Shown: positions 45,331-55,488 of the stretch, one piece after another
Position numbering within the stretch: position 1 is the first letter of the stretch
How the letters are laid out: every line of letters starts with the position of its first letter
NCBI GenBank assembly: GCA_963794185.1
Contig: CAWCDM010000125.1
Coordinates: 1-64,000 of the forward strand
Length of the DNA: 64,000 bases
DNA from: JAMXLO01 sp963794185
Lineage (GTDB): Bacteria > Pseudomonadota > Alphaproteobacteria > Acetobacterales > Acetobacteraceae
Direction: 5' to 3'
Notes under the pieces: model-generated
Databases searched by the model: none
Told to the model about the DNA's origin: nothing
The model's input: the letters and a program-made list of their open reading frames with translations, nothing else
Translations under genes and position numbers: made by a program

Positions 45331-45997
45331 ATGCTGCCTCCATTGGCGGTGCTTCGTCCAAAGGACGCAGCAGCGGCCCGCGGACCGACAGCGGGATGAC
45401 AATTACCCTGGCTGCGCCTGCGTTTCCGCCCGCCGTGGCCGTCGGCCAGTGTTTGGTCGTCGGCCCAGGAATATGAGGGTGCAAAGGCGAAATCGCTGAC
45501 ACTTGTGGCAGATACGAAGCCTACGCATCCAAAAATGAAGCCGGCGCAGCCGGCCCGCCTAGCCTAGCGCTGCTCTTGCCGCGCTGCTGCTCATTCTTCG
45601 GGCATTCCAAGCCGGCGGAACACGTCGGAGCAGCGCTCGCGGTAGGCGACATAGGACGCGTCGTCTGAACGCGAGTTTTCCTTCCACTTTGCGATGGTGA
45701 AGTTCGGCAGCAGACGGTTCGCAGCGGCGAAGGCGACGCGGGCCTCCGACTCGCGACCAGCCAGGCCATAGGCGCAGGCCAGGTGGAGTTGGAGTGGTCC
45801 ATGAGACGGTGCTTCGGCGGCTGTCTGCCGGAACTCATCGATCGCCGCGTCTGTCTGCCTGAGCATCAGGTATGCATATCCTGCCAGAAGATGCCATACA
45901 GGAATCAAGGGTCTTTGGGGCTGCGTCGCCGTGCTTCGGCGAGGTATTCAAGGGCTTCCTCAGCTCGACTTTCCGCATTTTCGGTGATGGGGCACCG

Positions 45998-46282
45998 CTA
46001 TTGGATAGCCCAGAAGATGTCCTCTGAGGCGATGAACTTGAGGGCTTGGTCGAGCGGCAGTACGGTGCGCCCGAATGGGCCAGCCCTGGTCCATCGTTCC
46101 TTCCACAGCGACCAATAGAGCACTTCGACCCGATCGTCCTGGCCGGTCGGCCTGAGGCGCGCGACGAGCGCGCCGGAACTGGCACGATAAAGCGTGTAGC
46201 CACGGTTGCGGCGTTCGGCGAACAGTTGCCCGCGACGGCAGCGGAAGCTCTCGATGCGCTGGATGATCGGATCGTCGGCCAT
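45998..46282 (-). CDS. Small accessory ORF carried by the IS
   Basis: 94 residues, divergent from the transposase and wholly inside the element. MADDPIIQRIESF, GYTLYRASSGALVARLRPTG, VEVLYWSLWKERW and ALKFIASEDIFW look like a real small beta-rich protein rather than random frame, but no family is recognised. It could be a passenger or a regulator of transposition. Confidence 0.55.
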   Translation of the reverse strand: MADDPIIQRIESFRCRRGQLFAERRNRGYTLYRASSGALVARLRPTGQDDRVEVLYWSLWKERWTRAGPFGRTVLPLDQALKFIASEDIFWAIQ

Positions 46283-46365
46283 GGCGTTGACGATAGAACA
46301 CTGGGCCGGCGGACGTCGCCGACAGACGCTTGCGGCGTCGGCACGACTCGGATTCTACGACTGGG

Positions 46366-47762
46366 ATGGCACCAAATCGTCTGCGCGCCGCTGCGGCGTC
46401 CGATCCGCATCTGATCCCACCGGCGCTGGCCGCCTGGCTGTCGGTCTTCCGTTACTGCTTCACCGCGCCGGTGTGGAACCGTGTTCTGGTCCTGGTCGCC
46501 GGCGCAGTGCTGGCCCCCGGCAAGCGCACCGTCACCCAGGCGCTGCGGGTCATGGGGCTGGGCGAGGAGCCGCAGTTCCGCCGCTACCATGAGGTGCTGG
46601 GCCGGGCCCGCTGGGACGCACGTGCCGTGGCGCGACGGCTGCTGCTGCACCTGCTGGATCGCCTGCTGCCCGGCGGTCCGGTCGTCGTCGGCATCGACGA
46701 CACGATCGAGCGGCGTTGGGGCGCGCGGATCAAGGCGCGCGGTATTTATCGTGACCCGGTGCGGTCCTCAAAGGGCCACTTCGTCAAAACCAGCGGGCTG
46801 CGCTGGCTTTCACTGATGGTGGTGGTGCCGATACGTTGGGCCGGCCGGCACTGGGCGCTGCCGTTCCTGACCGTTCTCGCCCCGTCGGCGCGCTGGAGCG
46901 AGAAGCACCGCAAGCGCCACAAGACGCTGACCGATTGGGCGCGCCAGGCGATCCTGCAGACCAAACGCTGGCTGCCCAAGCGTCTGCTCATCTTTGTCGC
47001 CGACAGCGGCTTCGCCGCGCTCGAACTGTTCGCCGCGGTGCGCTGCCACGTCTGTCTGATCACCCGGCTCCGCCTGGATGCCGCCTTGTTCGAGCCGGCG
47101 CCGCGGCGCCGCAAGGGTCAGCGCGGCCGTCCCCCGCTGAAGGGGCGTCGCCTGCCGACACTGCGTGCCGTGCTGGCCAGCAGGAAGACCGTCTGGTCGT
47201 CCGTGGTCGTCTCCGCAATGGTACGACGCCCAGCAGCGTAAACTGGTGATCGCCACCGGCACGGCGGTGTGGTACCATGCCGGCGCCCCGCCCGTGCCGA
47301 TCCGCTGGGTGCTGGTGCGCGATCCAACCGGCGAGCACGCGCCGGCAGCGTTCCTCAGCACCGACCTGGATACGACGCCCGCAATGATCCTCGGCTGGTT
47401 CGTCTCGCGCTGGCGGGTCGAAACGACCTTCCAGGAAGTCCGCACCCATCTCGGGGTCGAGACCCAGCGCCAGTGGTCCGATCTGGCCATCCTCCGCACC
47501 ACCCCGGCACTACTGGGACTGTTCTCCCTGATCACCGTTTGGGCCGATGGCCTGGCGCGCGACACAACGACAGCACTGCGTCCTAATGCCGCCGCCTGGT
47601 ATCGCAAGCAGGAACTGACATTCAGTGACGCCATCGCCGCCGTGCGCCGCGTGCTTTGGTGCCCGCCGAATTTCTCGATGTCCCGGCCAATCGGGGAAAT
47701 CATCGAAATTCCCACCAGCTTGCTAAACCGAGTCTTCCAGAACTCTATGCCTCGCAGCCTGA
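46366..47762 (+). CDS. DDE transposase of the IS (two frameshifts)
   Basis: About 464 residues after removing one base near 47213 and one near 47744; both corrections give a continuous frame ending at the TGA at 47760-47762 inside the right inverted repeat. Catalytic acidic residues are visible in VVVGIDDTIERRWG, LLIFVADSGFAALEL and WRVETTFQEVRTHLG (the Glu after a YREXXF-like stretch). KRTVTQALRVMGL lies in the N-terminal part and RGIYRDPVRSSKGHFVKTSG after the first Asp. It is probably a cut-and-paste enzyme. Confidence 0.8.
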
Positions 47763-49480
47763 AATGCGGAAAGTCGAGCTCAGGATGGCCGACATATGAC
47801 TTGACCTCTCCTATCCTCCCGTAGGCGGGCACATAATTCGAATTCAACCTGAGGGCGGCTTCGAACTCGGTGGTCGCCTCTACATGTTTCTTCTGCGTCA
47901 TGAACACCTTCCCCTTGGTGTAATGGGCATAGAAGCTGCTGGGTGCTGCACCGAGCGCGCGATCGATCTCTTCTTCGGCCTGACGAAGTTGGTCCGTGCG
48001 GTTCTCGCTGTAGTAGTTCATGACCCGATCGATATCGGCGGTCGCCAGCCACATAAGGGCATCAAAGTTCTTGGGATCGAGCCGCAGCGCGGCCTCCGCC
48101 AGACGTCGCATTTCGTTCTGGGCCGCCTTAGGAAGTAGACCGCGATCGTATATTGCCTGTGCCTGAAGAACATAGTCCACGGCGTCAGGATTGTCCGGAT
48201 GCTCGCGCCGGAAGCGGCGCTGCTCTGCCTGGGGTAGCTCGATACTCAGCGACCGACTGACGCGGGTGGTGACGGCATTTTCGAAGATCTGACAGCCGGG
48301 AAAGCTCGCCATCGAACCGTTCCGCCCACAGTTGCGCACCGCTCTCTGTGTCGATCAACCGCGCACTGACCCAGATCGCGGTGCCGAATTGCTGGACGCT
48401 GCCTTCGATAATATAGCGAACACCGAGTTCGCGGCCGACCTGCCTAGCGTCGACCGTCTTGCCCTTGTAGGTGAACGCGCTGCCGCGAGCGATCACAAAG
48501 CTGCCAGGGATCCGCGATAGATCAGTGGTCAGATCTTCCAGTGATGCCGTCGGCGAAATACTCCTGCGTTGGGTCGCCGCTCAAATTCACGAACGGCAAT
48601 ACGACGATAGAGAGACGCTGTGCTCCCGGCGCGACCTCCGATCTGGTGACGAGCCGCATCGCTGCGCCTGCGATTACCAGCAGCGCCAGACCGGACACCA
48701 CGATCGCTGCCAGGCGCTTACGTCGCGGCACGGCCGTTCCCGGCGCAGAGACTGCAATATCAAAGCCCTCAAAGCGGACGCGGAAGGCGTGGATCGGCCG
48801 GGCGATGTTCTTCACCATCTGCTCGCCGATGTCCTCGAAGGTCAAGTCGAGTTTGTCGAGCACGGGATCGCGCACGCTGCGCGAGACACAGATGCCACCA
48901 GGCTCGGCCAAGGGCTTCGAGGCGCGCCGCGACGTTGACGCCATCGCCGAAGATGTCCTTGCCATCGACGATGATGTCACCGAGGTTGATGCCGACGCGG
49001 AACTCGATCCGCCAGTCCTGCGGCACGCCGGCATTGCGCTCCGCCATGCCGCGCTGGACCTCGACGGCACAGCGCACGGCGTCGACCACGCTGGCGAACT
49101 CGATCAGCATGCCGTCGCCGGTGGTCTTGACGATGCGGCCGTGGTGCTCCTTGATCCTGGGATCGATCAGCACCCGCCGATGCAATTTCAGCCGCGCGAG
49201 GGTGCCCTCCTCGTCGACGCCCATCAGCCGGCTATAGCCTGCCACGTCGGCAGCCAGAATGGCGGCGAGCCGGCGTTCGGTCCGCGGCACAGCCATCGAT
49301 CAGCTCACTGAACTCAACCGTTACTGGATCATCATACACTTGGTGGCGAAGACCGGAAGCCAGGCAGTCGGCAGCAGGACTTGCCTTTGCGGGCCTGCTG
49401 CGCGACGGTTGGGGTCAGCCAAGGCAGTCCAGAACAATCAGGCGAGGTAGCTGTGAACGATACGGTCGTGACAGACTGCG

Positions 49481-51745
49481 GTGAAGCGGTTCAAGTGGGT
49501 TGGCACCAGGCCGATCCGTCCCGACGGCGTGCCCAAGGTGACCGGGCGCGCGATGTATGGCGCCGACTACCGGCTGCCGGGCATGCTGTTCGGCCGCATT
49601 CTGCGCTCGCCGCACGCGCATGCGCGCATCCGCTCGATCGACACGTCGAAGGCCGAGGCGCTGCCAGGCGTGAAGGCGGTGATCACGGCAAAGGACTTTC
49701 CGGATCAGAAGTTCGACTACATCGGCCCCGAGCGGGTCGCGGTGAATTTCTGGCACGTCACGCGCAACATCCTGGCGCGCGAGAAGGCGCTGTACGAGGG
49801 CCACGCGATCGCGGCGGTGGCGGCCACCAGCGCCAGCATCGCGGAAGAGGCGCTGTCGCTGATCCAGGTCGACTACGAGGTGCTGCCGCACGTCATCGAC
49901 GTGGACGAGGCGATGGCGCCCGACGCGCCGCTGCTGTTCGAGGACATGATCACGCGCGGCGTCGAGCCGACGCCGACCAAGCCCTCCAACATCTCGAAGC
50001 GGCTCGAGTTCACGACCGGCGATCTCGACGCCGGCTTCGCCCAGGCGGACGTGGTGATCGAAAAGGAGTTCAAGACGGCGGCGGTGCACCAGGCCTATAT
50101 CGAGCCGCACGCCTGCCTCGCGCGCTGGGACGCCGACGGCCAGACCGAGATCTGGTGCTCCAGCCAGGGCCATTTCCAGATGCGCGCGCTGACCGCGCAG
50201 ATCCTGGGCATGAAGATCGGCGACATCCGCGTCTATGCGGCCGAGATCGGCGGCGGGTTCGGCGGCAAGACGGTGACCTATCTGGAGCCGGTGGCAACAT
50301 TGCTGTCGAAGAAGTCGGGCAGTCCGGTGCGGCTGATGATGAGCCGCGACGAGGTGTTCAAGGCCACCGGCCCGACCTCGGGTTCTTCGATGTGGGTGAA
50401 GATGGGCGTCACCAAGGACGGAAAACTGGTCGCCGCCGAGGGCGTGTTCAAGTTCCAGGCTGGCGCGTTCCCTGGCTCGCCGGTGATGAACGGCTGCCTG
50501 TGCTCGTTCGCGCCGTACGACATCCCGAACCAGCACACGATCGGCTACGACGTGGTGTGCAATCGGCCCAAGTCGGCGGCGTATCGCGCGCCGGGCTCGC
50601 CGATCTCGGCTTTCGCGGTGGAGAGCGTGGTGGACATGCTGGCGACGAAGATCGGCATGGACCCGCTGGAGCTGCGCCTGAAGAACGCGGCGCGCATCGG
50701 CACTCCGACGATCTACGGGCCGAAGCATGCGCATAACGGCTACCCGGAGACGATCGAGGCGCTGCTGAAGCATCCGGCGATGGAAGGCGCCGCTCGGCAA
50801 GAACCAGGGGCGCGGCGTCGGCGTCGGGCTATTGGTTCAACGGCGGCGGCGATTCCAGCGCCACGCTGCAGGTGAATGCGGACGGCACCGTTCTGGTCGC
50901 GACCGGCAGCCCCGACATCGGCGGGTCGCGCGCCTCGATGGCGATCATGGCGGCGGAAACGCTGGGGGTAGATTACAACACAGGTGCGGGCGATCGTCGC
51001 CGATACGGGTTCGGTTGGCTACACGCACGTCACCGGCGGTTCGCGGGTGACCTTCGCCACCGGCACCGCGGTGGTGAACGCCACCAAGAACGTCATCGTC
51101 GATCTGTGCAAGCGGGCCGCGATGATCTGGGACGTCGATCCCGAGGGCGTCGTTTGGGAAGACGGCTTCGCCAAGCCGGCCAGCAGCAATGTCGGCGACT
51201 TCGAGCCGCTGTCGCTGAAGGCGTTGGCGGCGAAATCGTCGGCGACCGGCGGGCCGATCAGCGCCTCGGCGTCGGTGAATGCCGGCGGCCAGGCGCCCGG
51301 CTTCTCCACCCAGTTCTGCGATGTCGAGGTCGATCCGGAGACCGGCAAGGTGACGGTGCTGCGCTTCGTCGCCGCACAGGATGTCGGGCGCGCGATCCAC
51401 CCGAGCTATGTCGAGGGGCAGATCCAGGGCGGCGTCGTGCAGGGCATCGGCTGGGCGCTGAACGAGGAGTATATCTACAACGCCAAGGGCCAGTTGGATA
51501 ACGCCGGGTTCCTCGACTATCGCTGCCCGGTGGCGTCCGACCTGCCGATGATCGAGGCGATCCTGGTGGAGGTGCCCAACCCCGCGCATCCGTACGGCGC
51601 GAAGGGTGTCGGCGAGGTCAACATCTGTCCGCCGATGGCCGCCATCGCCAATGCGATCGAGCACGCGATCGGCCGGCGGATGACCGAACTGCCGATGTCG
51701 CCGCCGCGCATCCTGGCCGCGATCGACGCGGGCCCGGAGGCGTGA
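49481..51745 (+). CDS. Xanthine dehydrogenase-family molybdopterin-binding (large) subunit (three frameshifts)
   Basis: About 753 residues after removing one base near 50791, 50829 and 50983; the three shifts add to a full codon, so both ends are in the same frame. Molybdenum hydroxylase motifs: KVTGRAMYGADYRLPGMLFG, AEIGGGFGGKT (MoCo), SAAYRAPGSPISAFAVESV, GSPDIGGSRASMAIMAAETL and the catalytic Glu in AKGVGEVNICPPM. It would hydroxylate an aromatic or aldehyde substrate. No FAD or 2Fe-2S subunit is adjacent, but a MoaD-like gene follows directly. GTG 49481. Confidence 0.82.
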
Positions 51746-51749
51746 TCCC

Positions 51750-52010
51750 ATGAGTGCGGCGCCGGCGAGGGTCGTGTTCACCAGCGGCTTCTCCCGGCGC
51801 TACACCGGCGGCGTGACCGAGTTCGAGGTCGAGGCGAAGAACCTGCGCGGGATCATCCGGGAGATGGACCGGCTGTTCCCCGGGCTGGGCGAGCACCTGG
51901 AAGAGGAGACCACGGTCGCGATCGACGGCGCGATCCACGAGACCGGCTATTTCCAGTTGGTCCCGCCGGGGGCGGAGGTGTTCTTCATTCCGAAAATCGA
52001 GGGCGGCTGA
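51750..52010 (+). CDS. MoaD/ThiS-like small protein
   Basis: 86 residues with a ubiquitin-like fold pattern: FTSGFSRRYTGGVTEFEVEA, LRGIIREMDRLFPGLGEHLE, VAIDGAIHETG. It ends FFIPKIEGG with the terminal Gly-Gly that MoaD/ThiS proteins use for adenylation and thiocarboxylation. It starts 4 bp after the molybdenum hydroxylase gene, suggesting a dedicated sulfur carrier for cofactor maturation, though this is inference. Confidence 0.8.
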   Translation: MSAAPARVVFTSGFSRRYTGGVTEFEVEAKNLRGIIREMDRLFPGLGEHLEEETTVAIDGAIHETGYFQLVPPGAEVFFIPKIEGG

Positions 52011-52055
52011 AAGTCCGTACCAGTTTCGGCGCATACGCGAGGCGCCCGTGCGCGG

Positions 52056-53130
52056 TCAGTCGAACCTTTGCGGTGGCGGCTGGACGACAGGTGCCGATGC
52101 GTCGAGAATTGCGCGTCGGTCGCCGGACAGCGGCGGGTAGATACGCTGCCGATTGATGATCTCCTTTGTACGCTTGGCGGCCGCACCCTTCGCAACGATA
52201 TGACGGTCCCATCCCTCGGTATAGAGTGCCCCCCAGGCACCAAGATCGAGGATTGTGGAGGACCAGCCGATAGACAGTGGCAGCATTGACTGACCGAACA
52301 GATCGCAGACAACATTGTGGCCCGCAAAGCGACCCATCGGCCGACCATGCTGGCAGGACATGACCGACGGATGACTGCCGTCGATCAGGAACCACGCGAT
52401 ATCTCCGGCAGCGAATACCGCCGGCACACCCTGGACCCGCAAGAACGCGTCCACCGGCAAGCGTCCCAGCCGGTCGCGCTCTACGGGAAGGCACTCGGCC
52501 AAGGGATGGGCACGCATGCCGGCACACCAGACAAGCGTGGAAGCCGGAATTCGTTCGCCGCTCGTGAGCAAAACGCATTCCGGGTCGATTGCTGCCAGGG
52601 ACGTATTGGCACGCGTCTCGACGCCAAGCGCCTCCAAAGCTTCCGCAATCACTGCCCCGGCGCTTTCGCCCATATCGGAACCGATCCATGGCTGCCGATC
52701 GACCAGGATGACACGGAGCGGTCGTGTCGGATCGCTCACCGACGTCGATAGACGCACGCGGCGAAGCGTAGAGGCCAGCTCGGTCGCGACCTCGACGCCC
52801 GTCAGGCCGGCGCCGGCGACCAGGGCGGTATATTGACCCGGCGACGCCGGAGCGGACGACAAGGCCGCGATACGAGCATTGAGGCGCGTGGCCTCCTCGT
52901 ACGTATCGACATCGAAGCCATACGCATCGAGCCCGGGAATGGCCGGCCGAACGAGACGACTCCCGAGAGCGACGACGAGCCGATCGTATGACACGACCTG
53001 CGGCTCGCCCCCTGCGGTGTAGGATACTGTTCGCGCACCCGCATCGATGTCGTCGACGGTACCTGCGAGATGCCTGACACCGATCGGATCGAGCACGTCG
53101 CGCAACGGAACCCGGGTCTGCTCAAGCGGC
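52056..53130 (-). pseudogene. 5'-truncated NAD(P)/FAD-dependent oxidoreductase (NADH dehydrogenase II-like)
   Basis: The remaining part has VPLRDVLDPIGVRHLAGTVD, YDRLVVALGSRL, the NAD Rossmann ALVAGAGLTGVEVATELAST, LVWCAGMRAHPLAE and the FAD end VPAVFAAGDIAWF. The N-terminal FAD Rossmann GxGxxG and roughly 60-70 residues that should precede VPLRDVL are absent. In their place, sequence belonging to an SDR gene on the opposite strand begins. The frame opens at 53165, but residues before about 53130 are not oxidoreductase-like. Probably non-functional. Confidence 0.75.
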
Positions 53131-53586
53131 GCCGACGCTTCTCGCCGCCGCCGCAGGCAAGGCATTCGTCCGGCGTAAAGCCGGCGCCATCATCAACATC
53201 GCATCCGTGCTGGCGCTCGCGCCGGAGTTGCTCGACGGCGTCTACAGCGGCTCCAAGGCTTATCTGCTCAATCTTACGCTGAAGCTCGCCTTGGACGTGA
53301 AGGACTGGGTGTTCGTGTTCAGGCGGTGTTGCCCGGCGCCACCCGCACCGAGATCTGGGAGCGTTCCGGCAAGGATGTCGATGCTCTTTTGCCTGGAAAG
53401 GTGATGGATGTAGAGGATCTCGTCGACGCCGCGCTCGTCGGGCTCGACAAGGGTGAGGTGGTGACAATCCCGCCGCTCGCCGACGAAAGGCTGTGGACTG
53501 CCTACAATGACGCCAGGCTCGCGATGGCGCCCAATCTTTCGAGCCGCGACGTCGCCGACCGCTATCGCGAGACGGTGGCCGCCTGA
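53125..53586 (+). pseudogene. C-terminal remnant of a short-chain dehydrogenase/reductase
   Basis: Reads AAAGKAFVRRKAGAIINIAS (strand beta 5 with catalytic Ser), YSGSKAYLLNLT (Y-x3-K) and, after restoring one G near 53307, VRVQAVLPGATRTEIWE, then a full C-terminus ending RYRETVAA. The cofactor-binding first half is missing. Its left edge abuts the truncated oxidoreductase head to head, so both were cut at one breakpoint. Confidence 0.75.
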
Positions 53587-53593
53587 TCCGTAC

Positions 53594-53628
53594 TGCCGAC
53601 CGTCCCGCATCAGCCCGGACGGTCGGCA
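53594..53628 (+). terminator. Strong hairpin after the SDR remnant
   Basis: TGCCGACCGTCC and GGACGGTCGGCA form a perfect 12-bp stem with an 11-base loop, 7 bp after the SDR stop. No U-run follows. It insulates the plsY operon from upstream transcription. Confidence 0.65.
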
Positions 53629-53726
53629 ACCTCAGTGTCGCGATGAGCAGCGCGCCCGGCGGCGCGCACGTTTGGCGCGCGTGGTGACCGGCTCGGCAAT
53701 ATTGGCTTCATCGTATAGATTGGAGC

Positions 53727-54311
53727 ATGCCCTCAGTCACATTCGCGCTCCTAGGCTACGTGCTCGGCTCGATCCCCTTCGGTCTGCTGCTCACCCGTGC
53801 AGCCGGCCTGGGCGACATCCGCAGGGTCGGGTCCGGCAATATCGGCGCGACCAACGTGCTGCGCACCGGCAACAAGGGCCTCGCCGCGGCGACGCTGCTG
53901 CTGGACGGCCTGAAGGGCGCGGTCGCCGTCCTGATCGCGGACTGGCTCGGAGGCCACGATGCCGTGTTGTGGGCCGGTATCGGCGCAGCGTTCGGTCATG
54001 CCTTCCCGGTCTGGCTGGGGTTCAAGGGCGGCAAGGCGGTCGCCACGTCCTACGGCGTCCTGGTTGCCGCTTCGTGGCCGGTCGGGCTTTGCGCCGGAGC
54101 GGTATGGCTGGCCATGGCGGCAGTCGCACGTCTTTCGTCCCTGGCGGCGCTGGTTTCCTTTGCGCTTGCCCCGGTGTTCGCCGCCGCGCTGGCCGATCCG
54201 ACGATCGTTAAGCTTACGTTGGTGATTGCCGTGCTGGTGTTCGCCCGTCATCACACGAACATCCGCCGGCTGCGGGCCGGCACCGAGCCACGCATTGGTC
54301 AAAAAGCATGA
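53727..54311 (+). CDS. plsY: Glycerol-3-phosphate acyltransferase PlsY
   Basis: 194 residues, five membrane segments, and the PlsY motifs: LGSIPFGLLLTR, RRVGSGNIGATNVLRTGNKG (motif 1), GHAFPVWLGFKGGKAVATSYG (motifs 2-3) and the C-terminal FARHHTNIRRLRAGTEPR. It uses acyl-phosphate to acylate glycerol-3-phosphate, the first step of phospholipid synthesis in the inner membrane. It heads the block plsY-dprA-topA; its TGA overlaps a dprA start as ATGA. Confidence 0.93.
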   Translation: MPSVTFALLGYVLGSIPFGLLLTRAAGLGDIRRVGSGNIGATNVLRTGNKGLAAATLLLDGLKGAVAVLIADWLGGHDAVLWAGIGAAFGHAFPVWLGFKGGKAVATSYGVLVAASWPVGLCAGAVWLAMAAVARLSSLAALVSFALAPVFAAALADPTIVKLTLVIAVLVFARHHTNIRRLRAGTEPRIGQKA

Positions 54312-55471
54312 TCGCCACGAACTGACGCCGGCCGATGCGCTGGACCGACTGCGCCTTGCCCGTTCGGAGGGCGTCGGCCCGGTGGCGTATCGGCGTCTGC
54401 TGCGCGCGCTATGAGACCGCCGCCGCGGCGCTGGACGCGATGCCGGCCCTCGCCCGCGCCGGAGGACGTCAGGCGCCGCCCGCCATCCCGTCCGTTGCGG
54501 ATGCGACCCGCGAACTGGACGCGGTCGAGCGGCTCGGCGCGCGGTTGATCTTCGCGGCCGAATCCGACTACCCGGCGCTGCTCGCTCTGTTGGACGATGC
54601 GCCGGCCGTGATCGCTGTTCTGGGCGATCCCGCCCTGCTGTCCGCTCGCGCCGTGGCCCTTGTCGGCGGGCGCAACGCCTCGGCCAACGGCCAGCGCATG
54701 GCGGAAGGCCTCGCCGCCGATCTTGCGCGCACACTGGTCGTGGTCTCCGGCCTTGCGCGAGGCATCGACGCGGCGGCGCACACCGGCGCGCTGCAGACCG
54801 GGCACACGGTCGCCGCGGTGGCGGGCGGCCTCGACATGCCCTATCCGCCCGAGCACGCCGACCTGCAGCGCCGCATCGCCGAATCGGGCGCCGTCGTCAG
54901 CGAGGCGCCGCTGGGCACCGCCCCCCAGGCACGGCATTTCCCGCGCCGCAACCGCATCATCGCCGGACTTTCGCTCGGCGTGGTGGTGGTGGAGGCGGCG
55001 CTGCGCTCCGGCAGCCTGATCACCGCTAGGCTGGCGCAGGAAGCCGGACGCGAGCTGTTCGCGGTGCCCGGCTCACCGCTCGACCCCCGATCGCGCGGCG
55101 CCAACGACCTGATCCGTGAGGGAGCCCACCTCACGGAGACGGCCGCCGACGTGCTGGAGAACCTGCCGGATCATCCCCAGCGGGAGGGGCTGAGCCGCAG
55201 TCCGCTGTTCGCGCGCGGCTCGGTCACGGGGGCCGCCGAAGCGCCTTCGGAGTGGGAAGAACCTGCCGAGGCGCCCATCGACCTTCTCAAAACCCGTATG
55301 CAAGTGATTGATTTGTTGGGTACTTCACCAACAGCCGTTGACGAGGTCGTGCGGCGCTGCCAGTTCTCTGCCGCTGCGGTCATGGCGGTACTGCTGGAAC
55401 TCGAGCTCGCCGGCCGCATCCAGACGCTGCCGGGGAGCCGGGTGGCGCTGCTGCTGGAGGCCGGTTCCTAG
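54308..55471 (+). CDS. dprA: DNA processing protein DprA (frameshifted)
   Basis: About 387 residues. N-terminal LTPADALDRLRLARSEGVGP is followed, after one extra base near 54405, by RYETAAAALDAM and the Rossmann-like DprA core: VALVGGRNASANGQRMAEGL, SGLARGIDAAAHTGALQTG, GGLDMPYPPEHADLQ, HFPRRNRIIAGLSLGVVVVE and SGSLITARLAQEAGRELFAV. A C-terminal winged-helix-like domain ends the protein. The ATGA overlap with plsY at 54308 needs one more missing base near 54323; TTG 54295 is the alternative start. DprA loads RecA on incoming single-stranded DNA during transformation. Confidence 0.88.
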
Positions 55472-55488
55472 GTACCGCAAAGGTCGCA

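Larger units (their letters stand above)
45964..47778 (+). mobile_element. Complete insertion sequence, 1,815 bp, DDE transposase
   Basis: Both ends carry the 17-bp terminal inverted repeat CTCGACTTTCCGCATTT (45964-45980 and, inverted, 47762-47778). It is flanked by a 5-bp direct repeat CTCAG (45959-45963 and 47779-47783), the target duplication. The element holds a DDE transposase on the plus strand and a small ORF on the minus strand. The transposase is DDE_5/IS701-like by feel, but a 5-bp duplication is unusual for IS701, so the family is left open. It interrupts the cyclase gene. Confidence 0.9.
45591..49296 (-). pseudogene. Class III adenylate cyclase with TPR domain, split by an insertion sequence
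   Basis: The N-terminal cyclase catalytic domain starts at ATG 49296: RRLAAILAADVAGYSRLMG, TTGDGMLIEF, FRVGINLGDIIVDGKDIFGD, VNVAARLEAL. A membrane helix follows (LAAIVVSGLALLVIAG), then LSIVVLPFVNLSGDPTQEYF, FVIARGSAFTYKGK and TPR repeats. The IS sits after VGHPE. Removing the IS and one target copy, plus three extra bases (near 48908, 48538, 48283) and adding one near 45908, leaves 1,884 bp, an exact 627-residue frame ending FRRLGMPEE. With the IS in place the C-terminal TPR part is lost. The single-base shifts may be sequence errors, but the IS is a real disruption. Confidence 0.85.

Noticed and set aside
47165..47824. Programmed frameshift in the transposase
   Set aside because: No slippery heptamer or downstream structure is evident at 47213, and the same kind of one-base break occurs in many non-IS genes here.
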